Source: Firmicutes bacterium HGW-Firmicutes-21
Lineage (GTDB): Bacteria > Bacillota > Clostridia > Oscillospirales > CAG-382
Length of the DNA stretch: 58,003 nt
Direction: 5' to 3'
NCBI GenBank assembly: GCA_002841455.1
Contig: PGZT01000001.1
Span: 79,919 to 137,921 of the forward strand
The notes under the pieces were generated by a model that was not told the DNA's origin, did no database searches, and saw nothing but the letters and a program-made list of their open reading frames with translations. Below are positions 20,132 through 28,878 of the stretch, piece after piece. Within the stretch, counting starts at the first letter, position 1, and each line of letters starts with the position of its first letter. Both the position numbers and the translations under genes were made by a program.

Positions 20132-22234
20132 CTATACAGAATAAAGAATCTCGCCGTATGTGGGGAAGGGCCAGTACTTGGCTCCCACGAGTGTCTCAAG
20201 CTCATCTGCCGTGGCACGGAACTCCTGCATCTCGGCAAGAACCGTTTCCTTGTAGAACATTGCGTGTGCTGCTGTGTTACCGTTCTTATCGCCTGCCGAG
20301 ATAAGTGTTTTTTCTAACAAATCCGCCTTTTTAAACAATATGGAGGCAAGCCTGCCAAGCTTCTCCGCAAGTGCGACCTCGCTGTCGTCGGAAATATCTA
20401 TTCCTATCTCCTTTTTAGCTTTTGCCGCTCCCGCAAGCATCTTTCCGTATTCATAAACTGCGGGAAGAATGTCCTTGCGAACCATATCAAGCATTGTAAG
20501 CGCCTCTATGCTGATTACCTTGCAATAATTCTCGAGCAGCAGCTCGCAGCGGGAATGAATCTCAGCCTCGGTGAAAATCTTGTGCTTTGTAAACAGCTTG
20601 ATATTCTTCTCGCTGACAAAGTACGGGAGTGCCTCCGGTGTGCTCTTGAGGTTGAGCAACCCGCGTTGCTTTGCTTCAGCAACCCACTCTTTTGCATAAT
20701 TGTTGCCGTTGAAGATAATCCTTTTATGCTTAATAACGGTCTCCTTGATAAGAGCATCGACTTCCTTATTAAAATCGGATGCTTTTTCAAGACGATCGGC
20801 AAACTCGGACAGAGCCTCCGCAACTATGGTGTTGAGTATTATGTTCGGACCCGATACAGAAAAGGTCGAGCCGAGCATACGGAACTCGAATTTATTCCCC
20901 GTAAAAGCAAAGGGAGAGGTGCGGTTTCGGTCGGTGGTGTCCTTTTTAAAGTCGGGAAGAACATGGATTCCCGTCTGCATTGTATTAGCCTTGGTACAGT
21001 TATATTCGCAGCCCTTCTCTATTGAATCGAGTATTGAGGTCAACTCGTCTCCCAGGAATATGGACACGATTGCGGGAGGAGCCTCGTTAGCGCCGAGACG
21101 GTGGTCGTTACCCGCACTCGCAACGGAGATACGGAGCAAATCCTGATGCTCGTCGACCGCTTTTATAACAGCCGCAAGGAAGAGCATAAACCGTTTATTC
21201 TCTATCGGGTTTTTACCCGGCTTAAACAGATTTACACCGGTATTTGTGGCAAGCGACCAATTGTTATGCTTGCCGCTTCCGTTTACTCCGGCAAAGGGCT
21301 TCTCATGAAGCAGACACGCCATACCGTGCCGCTCGGCGACCTTTTTCATCATCTCCATGGTGAGCTGATTATGGTCGGTGGCAATGTTTGCGGTTGTATA
21401 AATAGGCGCAAGCTCGTGCTGTGCGGGAGCAACCTCGTTATGCTCGGTTTTTGCGAGTATTCCTATCTTCCACAGCTCCTTGTTAAGGTCCTGCATAAAC
21501 GCCATTACTCTGGGTCTTATTGAGCCGAAATAATGGTCCTCAAGCTCCTGTCCCTTGGGCGGCTTTGCGCCGAAAAGGGTTCTGCCCGAGAAACGGAGGT
21601 CCTTACGCTTGAGATAGCAACCCCTGTCGACAAGGAAGTATTCCTGCTCCGGACCGACCTCGGAGGTTACATGTGTTACAGCACTGTCTCCGAACAATTG
21701 CAAGACACGGCACGCTTGAGTGCTTATAACCTCCATAGAGCGGAGAAGGGGCATCTTTTTATCCAGAACCTCGCCGCTGTAGGAGCAGAAAATTGTGGGT
21801 ATGCATAGAGAGTTATCCTTTATAAACGCATATGAGGTAGGATCCCATGCGGTATAGCCTCTTGCTTCAAAGGTAGCTCTTAAGCCGCCGGAGGGGAAGG
21901 AGGAAGCATCCGGCTCGCCTTTTATCAGCTCTTTTCCGGAGAACTCCATAATAACCTTGCCGTCAGCCTGCGGAGATATAAAGCAGTCGTGCTTCTCGGC
22001 GGTAATGCCGGTCATGGGCTGGAACCAATGTGTATAATGAGTTACGCCTTTTTCGAGAGCCCAATCCTTCATCGCGGTTGCTACACTGTTAGCAACGGTG
22101 ATATCAAGATCGTTACCCTCCTCTATTGTTTTTTTGAGTGATCTGTATATTTCCTTAGGCAGCTTCTCTTTCATAACAGAGTCGCTGAAAACAAGTGAGC
22201 CGTAGATCTCCGGCACTTTCGAGTCGTTAATCAA
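20132..22234 (-). CDS. glnN: Glutamine synthetase type III
   Basis: 700-aa [51 protein letters not shown]. Confidence 0.97.
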   Translation of the reverse strand: MINDSKVPEIYGSLVFSDSVMKEKLPKEIYRSLKKTIEEGNDLDITVANSVATAMKDWALEKGVTHYTHWFQPMTGITAEKHDCFISPQADGKVIMEFSGKELIKGEPDASSFPSGGLRATFEARGYTAWDPTSYAFIKDNSLCIPTIFCSYSGEVLDKKMPLLRSMEVISTQACRVLQLFGDSAVTHVTSEVGPEQEYFLVDRGCYLKRKDLRFSGRTLFGAKPPKGQELEDHYFGSIRPRVMAFMQDLNKELWKIGILAKTEHNEVAPAQHELAPIYTTANIATDHNQLTMEMMKKVAERHGMACLLHEKPFAGVNGSGKHNNWSLATNTGVNLFKPGKNPIENKRFMLFLAAVIKAVDEHQDLLRISVASAGNDHRLGANEAPPAIVSIFLGDELTSILDSIEKGCEYNCTKANTMQTGIHVLPDFKKDTTDRNRTSPFAFTGNKFEFRMLGSTFSVSGPNIILNTIVAEALSEFADRLEKASDFNKEVDALIKETVIKHKRIIFNGNNYAKEWVAEAKQRGLLNLKSTPEALPYFVSEKNIKLFTKHKIFTEAEIHSRCELLLENYCKVISIEALTMLDMVRKDILPAVYEYGKMLAGAAKAKKEIGIDISDDSEVALAEKLGRLASILFKKADLLEKTLISAGDKNGNTAAHAMFYKETVLAEMQEFRATADELETLVGAKYWPFPTYGEILYSV

Positions 22235-22270
22235 ATTTATCGTCCCTCCGATTACAATTGTATATTTAGT

Positions 22271-23284
22271 TTATAAAAGTTCGATACCGGCGGCGGAACA
22301 AATACTCTTTGTCTCGCTGTCCCAAATGGATACCTGAACCTCGCCTATATGAGCTTTTCCGAGCAGCAGCATACAGAACCTCGATTGTCCGATTCCGCCG
22401 CCTATAGAGAGCGGAAGAGTTCCGTCCAATAACAGGCTGTGGAACATCATGCTCTTTCTGTCCTCCGCACCCGCTGCGGCGAGCTGTGTCTCAAGTGAAG
22501 CGCTGTCAACACGGATACCCATCGAGGAAACCTCAAAAGCCATGCCGAGCAGCTCGTTCCAGAATATTATATCACCGTTGAGTTCCCAATCGTCGTAATC
22601 GGGAGCGCGGCCGTCGTGCTTAATGCCGGACTTGAGCTTTCCGCCTATCTTCATTACAAAAACCGTTTTATGTATTTTTGTGTAAGCGTCTTCTCTCTCT
22701 CTCGGGGTGAGGTCGGGATACATATCCTCAAGCTCCTGTGTGGTTACAAAGCTGACCTGATCAGACATCTCTGTGGTAAGCTGCGGAAAGAGCTGCTTAA
22801 TGTAAGCGTTTGTGTCGCACATAGCCTTGACTTCACTGCGGACAATTTCCTTCAGGAAATCAATATTCCGTTGCTGTGCGGTGATAACCTTTTCCCAGTC
22901 CCACTGATCCACATATATGGAATGCAGATTGTCCATAATCTCGTCTCTGCGGATTGCGTTCATGTCCGTATAAAGACCCTCGCTCACCGGGAAACCGTAT
23001 TTATACAGTGCATAACGCTTCCATTTTGCAAGCGAGTGAACAACCGCTCCGTCGGTTTTGGCATCGGCTATATCAAACGACACCGCGCGTTCCGTACCGT
23101 TAAGGTCATCATTCAAACCGGTTGCAGGCTCTACGAACAGCGGAGCCGAAACTCTCTTTATGTTCAGAGCCGCACTCAGCTTATCCTCGAAGCTTCTTTT
23201 AATTATACCGATTGCCATCTGTGTTTCGTAAAGGGACAAAACAGGTTTGTAATCTTTTGGAATAAGAGTTTTGCTCATTTTCAT
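22271..23284 (-). CDS. asnA: Aspartate--ammonia ligase
   Basis: MSKTLIPKDYKPVLSLYETQMAIGIIK..., GIRVD, GGGIGQSRFCMLLLGK; start chosen at MKMSKTL downstream of the ORF start. Confidence 0.95.
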   Translation of the reverse strand: MKMSKTLIPKDYKPVLSLYETQMAIGIIKRSFEDKLSAALNIKRVSAPLFVEPATGLNDDLNGTERAVSFDIADAKTDGAVVHSLAKWKRYALYKYGFPVSEGLYTDMNAIRRDEIMDNLHSIYVDQWDWEKVITAQQRNIDFLKEIVRSEVKAMCDTNAYIKQLFPQLTTEMSDQVSFVTTQELEDMYPDLTPREREDAYTKIHKTVFVMKIGGKLKSGIKHDGRAPDYDDWELNGDIIFWNELLGMAFEVSSMGIRVDSASLETQLAAAGAEDRKSMMFHSLLLDGTLPLSIGGGIGQSRFCMLLLGKAHIGEVQVSIWDSETKSICSAAGIELL

Positions 23285-23312
23285 ACCGCCTTTTCTGTTT
23301 AATAATAAAATA

Positions 23313-23353
23313 GCAAAAGCACTGCGGGCAAGAATTTCCCACAGCGCCTTTGC
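23313..23353 (-). terminator. Terminator-like attenuator hairpin in the asnA leader
   Basis: Minus strand GCAAAGGCGCUGUGGG-aaauucuug-CCCGCAGUGCUUUUGC, 16 pairs including 3 GU, followed by UAUUUUAUUAUU. Confidence 0.75.
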
Positions 23354-23356
23354 TGT
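23341..23356 (-). promoter_or_regulatory. Candidate ANTAR-target hairpin in the asnA leader (hexaloop AAAGGC)
   Basis: Minus strand ACAGC-[AAAGGC]-GCUGU; overlaps the terminator 5' strand. Confidence 0.6.
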
Positions 23357-23365
23357 ATGCAAGGT

Positions 23366-23394
23366 ATTATAAACCTTTTTTTTTACCTTGTCAA
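23366..23394 (-). promoter_or_regulatory. Consensus SigA promoter of asnA-glnN
   Basis: Minus strand TTGACA-17-TATAAT. Confidence 0.85.
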
Positions 23395-23444
23395 TACCTT
23401 TTGTAAAAAAAAATCCCTCCGGCGGAATTTTCGGTTAAAAAGGG

Positions 23445-23473
23445 TTGACAAAATACATTTTTGTTTGTATAAT
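23445..23473 (+). promoter_or_regulatory. Consensus SigA promoter of the glutamate synthase cluster
   Basis: TTGACA-17-TATAAT. Confidence 0.88.
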
Positions 23474-23475
23474 GC

Positions 23476-23498
23476 TGTTAGGACAAAGGTGTCTGACA
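23476..23498 (+). promoter_or_regulatory. Candidate ANTAR-target hairpin in the glt leader (hexaloop AAAGGT)
   Basis: TGTTAG(g)AC-[AAAGGT]-GTCTGACA; overlaps the terminator 5' strand. Confidence 0.55.
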
Positions 23499-23549
23499 TA
23501 TTAACGCAGAGGGCTATATATTTGTGTTATCATGTCAGGCACCTTTTTT
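23485..23549 (+). terminator. Attenuator-type terminator hairpin in the glt leader
   Basis: AAAGGTGTCTGACAT ... ATGTCAGGCACCTTT followed by T-run; inner TAACGCA/TGTGTTA stem. Confidence 0.8.
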
Positions 23550-23577
23550 ATTCAATTATAATATAGGAGATATAAAT

Positions 23578-24684
23578 ATGTTAAGAGAAGGAACGAACGG
23601 ATACAGAATACCTGCCGGCTGCGCTATCTCGGGTATTTTTTCCAAGGAAGGTAAGCGTATCAGCGGCGAAAACATTATTAAATCCATCGGACTTATGCAC
23701 GAGCGTTCAAACGGCTTGGGCGGCGGATTTGCCGGATACGGAATTTATCCGGAATACAAGGACCTGTACGCATTCCATATATTTTATGATAATTTTAAAG
23801 CAAAGGACGAGTGCGAGCATTTTCTGGACCGTCATTTTGATATTGTAAATCTGTCAAAGATACCCACAAAAAAGATACAATCGATAACCAACGAGCCTCT
23901 TATATGGCGTTATTTTGTAAAGCCGTTGCCGACCAAGCTCGCAGACAGTCAGCTTGACGAGGACGAGTTCACAGCCCGTTCGGTTATCAAGGTTAATGTT
24001 AAGATAGAAGGAGCTTATATATTCTCAAGCGGAAAGAACATGGGCGTTTTTAAAGCGGTCGGTTATCCGGAGGATGTCGGCGAATTTTATAAATTGGATC
24101 AGTACGAGGGATATTGCTGGACCGCACACGGCAGGTATCCGACAAACACGCCGGGCTGGTGGGGCGGAGCCCATCCCTTCGCCCTGCTCGGCCTATCTAT
24201 AGTGCATAACGGCGAGATTTCTTCTTATGACGCAAACCGTCGATTTATCGAGATGTTTGGATATAACTGTACATTGCTGACCGATACGGAGGTTATTACA
24301 TATATTATAGATTATCTGTGCCGCAAGCAGGGATTAACAATAAAGGAAGCCGCCGAGGTCATTGCCGCTCCGTTCTGGAAGACAATCGACAAAAAGGACG
24401 AGAAGGACAGGGAGAGGCTGACCTATCTTCGCAACACCTTTGCGAGCCTGCTGATAACAGGACCTTTTTCTATACTTGTCGGCTTTGACGGCGGAATAAT
24501 GGCTCTTAATGACAGGCTCAAGCTGCGCTCTATGGTTGTAGGCGAAAAGGATGATACCGTGTACATTGCGAGCGAGGAAAGCGCCATCCGACTTATAGAG
24601 CCTAATCTTGACAGAGTTTTTGCTCCCAAGGGCGGCGAGCCGGTTATATACACCTTTAACGAGCGAATTAATTCCGAAAGATAA
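23578..24684 (+). CDS. Class II glutamine amidotransferase (GltB N-terminal domain protein of split glutamate synthase)
   Basis: CAISGIFSKEG, HERSNGLGGGFAGYG, AHGRYPTNTPGWWGGAHPFALLGLSIVHNGEISSYDANRR. Confidence 0.93.
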   Translation: MLREGTNGYRIPAGCAISGIFSKEGKRISGENIIKSIGLMHERSNGLGGGFAGYGIYPEYKDLYAFHIFYDNFKAKDECEHFLDRHFDIVNLSKIPTKKIQSITNEPLIWRYFVKPLPTKLADSQLDEDEFTARSVIKVNVKIEGAYIFSSGKNMGVFKAVGYPEDVGEFYKLDQYEGYCWTAHGRYPTNTPGWWGGAHPFALLGLSIVHNGEISSYDANRRFIEMFGYNCTLLTDTEVITYIIDYLCRKQGLTIKEAAEVIAAPFWKTIDKKDEKDRERLTYLRNTFASLLITGPFSILVGFDGGIMALNDRLKLRSMVVGEKDDTVYIASEESAIRLIEPNLDRVFAPKGGEPVIYTFNERINSER

Positions 24685-24821
24685 ATTTTTCAAATACGGT
24701 TTTGTGCCTTGTCTGCAAGAGGTGCAGTCATTTGTATTTCATACAAAACGGCACAATTCCCGCTCATTGCCGAAAGATATAGTTTTAATCTAAAAAATCC
24801 ACATAGTTAGGAAGATTTGTT

Positions 24822-26327
24822 ATGTCAATTGATTTTATATATCCCGAATACGAAATAGCGAGAAACAAAGATCGCTGTATAAACTGCCGTGTCTGCGAGA
24901 AACAATGCGCAAACGAGGTACATAAATACCACGCAGACCTAAAAATGATGCAGGCTGACGACCTTAAATGCGTCAACTGTCAGCGTTGTGTATCGTTATG
25001 CCCTACAAGAGCGTTAAAGATTGTAAAAACGGATAATACATATAAGGAAAACGCTCATTGGAAGGGACGCACCATGTCCGAGATTTATCTTCAGGCAGGA
25101 AGCGGCGGCGTTTTGCTTTCCTCGATGGGAAACCCTGTCGATTACCCTATTTACTGGGATAAAATACTTATAAACGCCTCACAGGTAACAAACCCCTCCA
25201 TTGACCCGCTCAGAGAGCCTATGGAGACCAGAACCTTTCTCGGACAACGCCCTAACAAAATCGAGAGAGACAAGGACGGCAACATTGTAAACAATATGGC
25301 TCCTCAGCTGGAGCTGTCCACACCGATTATGTTCTCCGCAATGTCCTACGGCTCAATCAGCTACAACGCACACGAGAGTCTTGCGAGAGCGGCTACGGAG
25401 CTGGGCATATATTATAACACGGGAGAGGGCGGACTCCACGAGGATTTCTACAAATACGGAGCAAACACAATTGTTCAGGTAGCTTCGGGACGGTTCGGCG
25501 TACATAAGGATTACCTAAACGCAGGAGCCGCCGTCGAGATAAAAATGGGACAGGGTGCAAAGCCGGGTATCGGCGGACACCTGCCGGGCGCTAAAATTGT
25601 GGGTGATGTGTCAAGGACCAGAATGATACCCGAGGGGTCCGACGCAATTTCACCCGCTCCTCATCACGATATTTATTCCATCGAGGATTTACATCAGCTT
25701 GTAATGTCGCTTAAAGAGGCGACCAATTATACAAAACCCGTTATCGTAAAGATAGCGGCGGTGCATAATGTTGCAGCGATTGCGTCGGGAATAGCCCGCA
25801 GCGGAGCGGATATTATATCGCTCGACGGCTTCAGAGGCGGAACAGGTGCCGCTCCGACAAGAATCAGAGACAATGTGGGTATTCCGATAGAGCTTGCGCT
25901 GGCAAGCGTTGATAAGCGGCTTCGTGACGAGGGAATAAGGAACAATGTGTCGCTTGTTGTGGGCGGCTCGGTAAGAAGCAGCGCGGATGTCGTAAAGGCG
26001 ATTGCTCTTGGTGCGGATGCGGTTTATGTTGCGACCAGCGCATTGCTTGCTCTCGGTTGTCATCTTTGCAGGAGTTGCCACGGCGGTAAATGCAACTGGG
26101 GAATAGCAACACAACGGGCTGATTTGGTAAAAAGACTTAACCCGGAAATAGGATATAAACGGCTTGTCAACCTTGTCGAGGCTTGGACACATGAGATAAA
26201 GGAAATGATGGGCGGTATGGGCATTAACTCAATCGAAGCCCTGAAGGGCAACAGGCTTATGCTCAGAGGCGTGGGGCTTAACGAGAAGGAGCTCGAAATC
26301 TTAGGCATCTATCACGCAGGGCAATAA
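24822..26327 (+). CDS. Glutamate synthase FMN-domain protein with N-terminal ferredoxin domain
   Basis: CINCRVCEKQC / CVNCQRCVSLCP clusters; PMFSAMSYGSIS-type GltB core, GFRGGTGAAPTRIRDNVGIPIELAL, CHLCRSCHGGKCNWGIATQ. Confidence 0.94.
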   Translation: MSIDFIYPEYEIARNKDRCINCRVCEKQCANEVHKYHADLKMMQADDLKCVNCQRCVSLCPTRALKIVKTDNTYKENAHWKGRTMSEIYLQAGSGGVLLSSMGNPVDYPIYWDKILINASQVTNPSIDPLREPMETRTFLGQRPNKIERDKDGNIVNNMAPQLELSTPIMFSAMSYGSISYNAHESLARAATELGIYYNTGEGGLHEDFYKYGANTIVQVASGRFGVHKDYLNAGAAVEIKMGQGAKPGIGGHLPGAKIVGDVSRTRMIPEGSDAISPAPHHDIYSIEDLHQLVMSLKEATNYTKPVIVKIAAVHNVAAIASGIARSGADIISLDGFRGGTGAAPTRIRDNVGIPIELALASVDKRLRDEGIRNNVSLVVGGSVRSSADVVKAIALGADAVYVATSALLALGCHLCRSCHGGKCNWGIATQRADLVKRLNPEIGYKRLVNLVEAWTHEIKEMMGGMGINSIEALKGNRLMLRGVGLNEKELEILGIYHAGQ

Positions 26328-26376
26328 AACCCGAACGAGGCTTGGCTTATATAAAAAATTCCGAAGGGATAAATAA

Positions 26377-26838
26377 TTGATGAAACGAATTATAGTAAAC
26401 GAAAAATGGTGCTTGGGCTGCCGCCTATGCGAATATAACTGTGCTTTCGCAAATTCTGGGAGCATCGGTACGACACCGCTCGATATGGCAAAAGCGCTTA
26501 AGGATATTGTAATAAACCCCCGAATTAAGATAGAAGAAAAGGACGACATCTGCTTTGCGGTATCCTGCCGACATTGCAAGGAGCCTCTCTGCGTCAAGAG
26601 CTGTATAACGGGTGCGCTGACAAGGGTTGACGGCGTTATCCGCATAAACAAAGAGAAATGCGTCGAGTGCCACACCTGTGTGCTCGTATGCCCCTACGGC
26701 GCAATTATGCCGAGCGACGAGGGTGTTATGCAGAAATGCGAGCTTTGTGTACAGAACACGGGAGGAGAGCCGTTCTGCGTTAAGGGCTGTCCGAACAAGG
26801 CGATTGAATTTAAAGAACTTGGAGGGGATTCGGTATGA
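26377..26838 (+). CDS. 4Fe-4S ferredoxin-type electron transfer protein
   Basis: Multiple CxxCxxxC motifs (CLGCRLCEYNC, CRHCKEPLCVKSC, CVECHTCVLVCPYG). Confidence 0.92.
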   Translation: MMKRIIVNEKWCLGCRLCEYNCAFANSGSIGTTPLDMAKALKDIVINPRIKIEEKDDICFAVSCRHCKEPLCVKSCITGALTRVDGVIRINKEKCVECHTCVLVCPYGAIMPSDEGVMQKCELCVQNTGGEPFCVKGCPNKAIEFKELGGDSV

Positions 26839-28082
26839 AATATGTGATTATAGGTAACTCGGCGGCGGCAATAGGCTGCATTGAGGGTATAAGAAGCGTT
26901 GATTCTCAAGGGAGCATTACCGTTATCTCAAAGGAAACACAGCATACATATTCCCGTCCGCTCATATCCTATCTTCTGCTTGGTAAAACCGATTCGGAAA
27001 GAATGAAATACCGAAGCGATAATTTTTATGAAGAAAACAACTGTACCGTAATGTTCGGTACGGAGGTAACAAAAATATCTCCCGATAAAAAAGAGGTTCT
27101 GCTCGATAACGGAAAAAGCGTGAAGTACGATAAGCTGCTTGTCGCAACGGGCTCAAACCCCTTTGTTCCCCCGATAGAGGGAGTAAGCACCGCAAAAAGC
27201 GTACATACTTTTATGTCGCTCGACGATGCGCTTGCTCTGGAAAAGGATTTGACGCCGGACAGCAGGGTAATTATTCTCGGCGGCGGACTTATCGGTCTGA
27301 AATGTGCGGAGGGAATTCTTAAATCCGTTAAAAAGATTACCGTTATTGATATGGCTGACAGGATTCTGCCAAGCATACTCGATTCCGAGGGCTCTTCGAT
27401 AATACAAAAGCACCTTGAATCCAAGGGTATAGAGTTTCTGCTCGGAAACAGCATTTCCAAGGTTGACGGACAGAGAGCGATTCTAAAAAGCGGAGATATA
27501 ATCGAGTTCGACAGCCTTGTAATCGCCGTCGGAGTACGGGCGAATACCGCACTTGTGGCGGAGGCGGGCGGAACAGTAAACAGGGGAATTTACACTGATT
27601 TGAGCTGTAAAACAAGCCTTCACGACATATATTCGGCGGGTGACTGCAGCGAGAGCTACGACATTACCATAGGGCAGCCGAGAGTGCTTGCGCTTTTGCC
27701 TAACGCATATATGCAGGGCGAGGTTGCCGGAGTAAATATGGCAGGCGGAGATATGCTTTATGACCACGCCATACCTATGAATGCCATCGGTTTCTTTGGG
27801 CTGCATGTTATATCGGCGGGCAGCTACGAGGGTGAGTGCTACACCGTAGCAGAGGGAAACAACTATAAGAAGCTGTTTTACAACGACAATAACCTTTTCG
27901 GATATATTCTAATCGGAGAGGTTGCGAGAGCGGGTATTTATACGGCTCTGATTCGTGAGAAAACACCTCTCGACAGCATAGATTTTGAGCTTATCAAGGA
28001 TAAGCCGCAGCTTATGGCCTTTACAAAAAAGGACAGGGCGGCGCTGCTTATAAAGGAAGCTCTGCCAGACAATTGGCAATAA
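26835..28082 (+). CDS. NAD(P)/FAD-dependent oxidoreductase (GltD/NirB-like)
   Basis: VIIGNSAAAIGCIEGIR, ATGSNPFVPPIEG, VIILGGGLIGLKCAE, YSAGDC; overlaps the upstream gene by 4 nt. Confidence 0.93.
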   Translation: MKYVIIGNSAAAIGCIEGIRSVDSQGSITVISKETQHTYSRPLISYLLLGKTDSERMKYRSDNFYEENNCTVMFGTEVTKISPDKKEVLLDNGKSVKYDKLLVATGSNPFVPPIEGVSTAKSVHTFMSLDDALALEKDLTPDSRVIILGGGLIGLKCAEGILKSVKKITVIDMADRILPSILDSEGSSIIQKHLESKGIEFLLGNSISKVDGQRAILKSGDIIEFDSLVIAVGVRANTALVAEAGGTVNRGIYTDLSCKTSLHDIYSAGDCSESYDITIGQPRVLALLPNAYMQGEVAGVNMAGGDMLYDHAIPMNAIGFFGLHVISAGSYEGECYTVAEGNNYKKLFYNDNNLFGYILIGEVARAGIYTALIREKTPLDSIDFELIKDKPQLMAFTKKDRAALLIKEALPDNWQ

Positions 28083-28107
28083 ATAATAAGTATAAGGGAT
28101 TGGTATT

Positions 28108-28755
28108 ATGGAAAGAAACTGTATGGGCGAAAGGTATCTGGGCTGCGGCAGTGCGGGAGAGAGGATTATCCTCAACGGAACCCCCGGCAACGCACTCGGC
28201 GCATATCTTGACGGCTCGGAAATAATAATAAACGGAAACGCACAGGACGCTACGGGCGATACCATGAACGGCGGAAGCATAACCATCCACGGCAGCACCG
28301 GGGATGCTTGCGGTTATGCGATGCGCGGCGGCGAGATTTATGTCAGAGACAGTGCGGGCTACCGTGCCGGTATCCATATGAAGGCATATAAAGAGAAGCT
28401 GCCGGTGCTTGTAATCGGCGGCAGAGCGGGCAGCTTCCTCGGCGAATATCAGGCGGGCGGAATTATCATCGTACTCGGACTCGGCTTTGAGGGCAAGAGC
28501 GTGGTGGGATATTTTTGCGGAACGGGTATGCACGGAGGCAAGATTTATCTCCGCACAGAGGAGATGCCGCAGGACCTTCCCGAGCAGGTTATGGTCCGTC
28601 TTGCCACGGAAGAGGATATGAAGGATATCGACAGATATATTACAAGCTATTCGGAAAAGTTCGGGGTAAATAAAGAGGATATAACAAGCAGCGGCTTCTA
28701 TGTCTTGACTCCAAACACAAAAAATCCTTACAAAAGGCTTTACTGTTATAATTAA
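28108..28755 (+). CDS. GltB C-terminal (GXGXG) domain protein of split glutamate synthase
   Basis: Beta-helix repeats GTPGNALGAYLDGSEIIINGNAQDATGDTMNGGSITIHGSTGDACGYAMRGGEIYVRDSAG. Confidence 0.93.
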   Translation: MERNCMGERYLGCGSAGERIILNGTPGNALGAYLDGSEIIINGNAQDATGDTMNGGSITIHGSTGDACGYAMRGGEIYVRDSAGYRAGIHMKAYKEKLPVLVIGGRAGSFLGEYQAGGIIIVLGLGFEGKSVVGYFCGTGMHGGKIYLRTEEMPQDLPEQVMVRLATEEDMKDIDRYITSYSEKFGVNKEDITSSGFYVLTPNTKNPYKRLYCYN

Positions 28756-28761
28756 TTGGTG

Positions 28762-28767
28762 TATAAT
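28762..28767 (+). promoter_or_regulatory. Predicted -10 box upstream of glnA (GSI)
   Basis: TATAAT with TTTACT 17 bp upstream. Confidence 0.55.
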
Positions 28768-28773
28768 AGCAGT

Positions 28774-28805
28774 GTTATGAGGGTTATAAAGGTTAAACCC
28801 TTAAC
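28774..28805 (+). promoter_or_regulatory. Candidate ANTAR-target-like hairpin in the glnA leader (AAAGGU in apical loop)
   Basis: GTTA-tg-AGGGTT-[AT-AAAGGT-TA]-AACCCT-TAAC, starting at predicted +1. Confidence 0.45.
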
Positions 28806-28838
28806 AAGCCGTTTCGCCGGCGAGAAACGGCTTTGTTT
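28806..28838 (+). terminator. Terminator/attenuator hairpin upstream of glnA
   Basis: AAGCCGTTTC-gccggcga-GAAACGGCTT followed by TGTTTT. Confidence 0.8.
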
Positions 28839-28878
28839 TACATTGTGTATTTTACAACCGGAGAAACGGACGAGGCAT

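Noticed and set aside
22616-23302. 228-aa ORF antisense to asnA
   Set aside because: Shadow ORF; Cys/Leu-rich with no domain.
23285-23360. T-box or glutamine riboswitch in the asnA leader
   Set aside because: No AGGGTGGNACCGCG-type T-box sequence, no room for a specifier stem, and no recognisable glnA-RNA motif.
23500-23531. Second ANTAR-type hexaloop in the glt leader loop region
   Set aside because: TAACGCA/TGTGTTA stem has a 14-nt loop, not a hexaloop with A1/G4.
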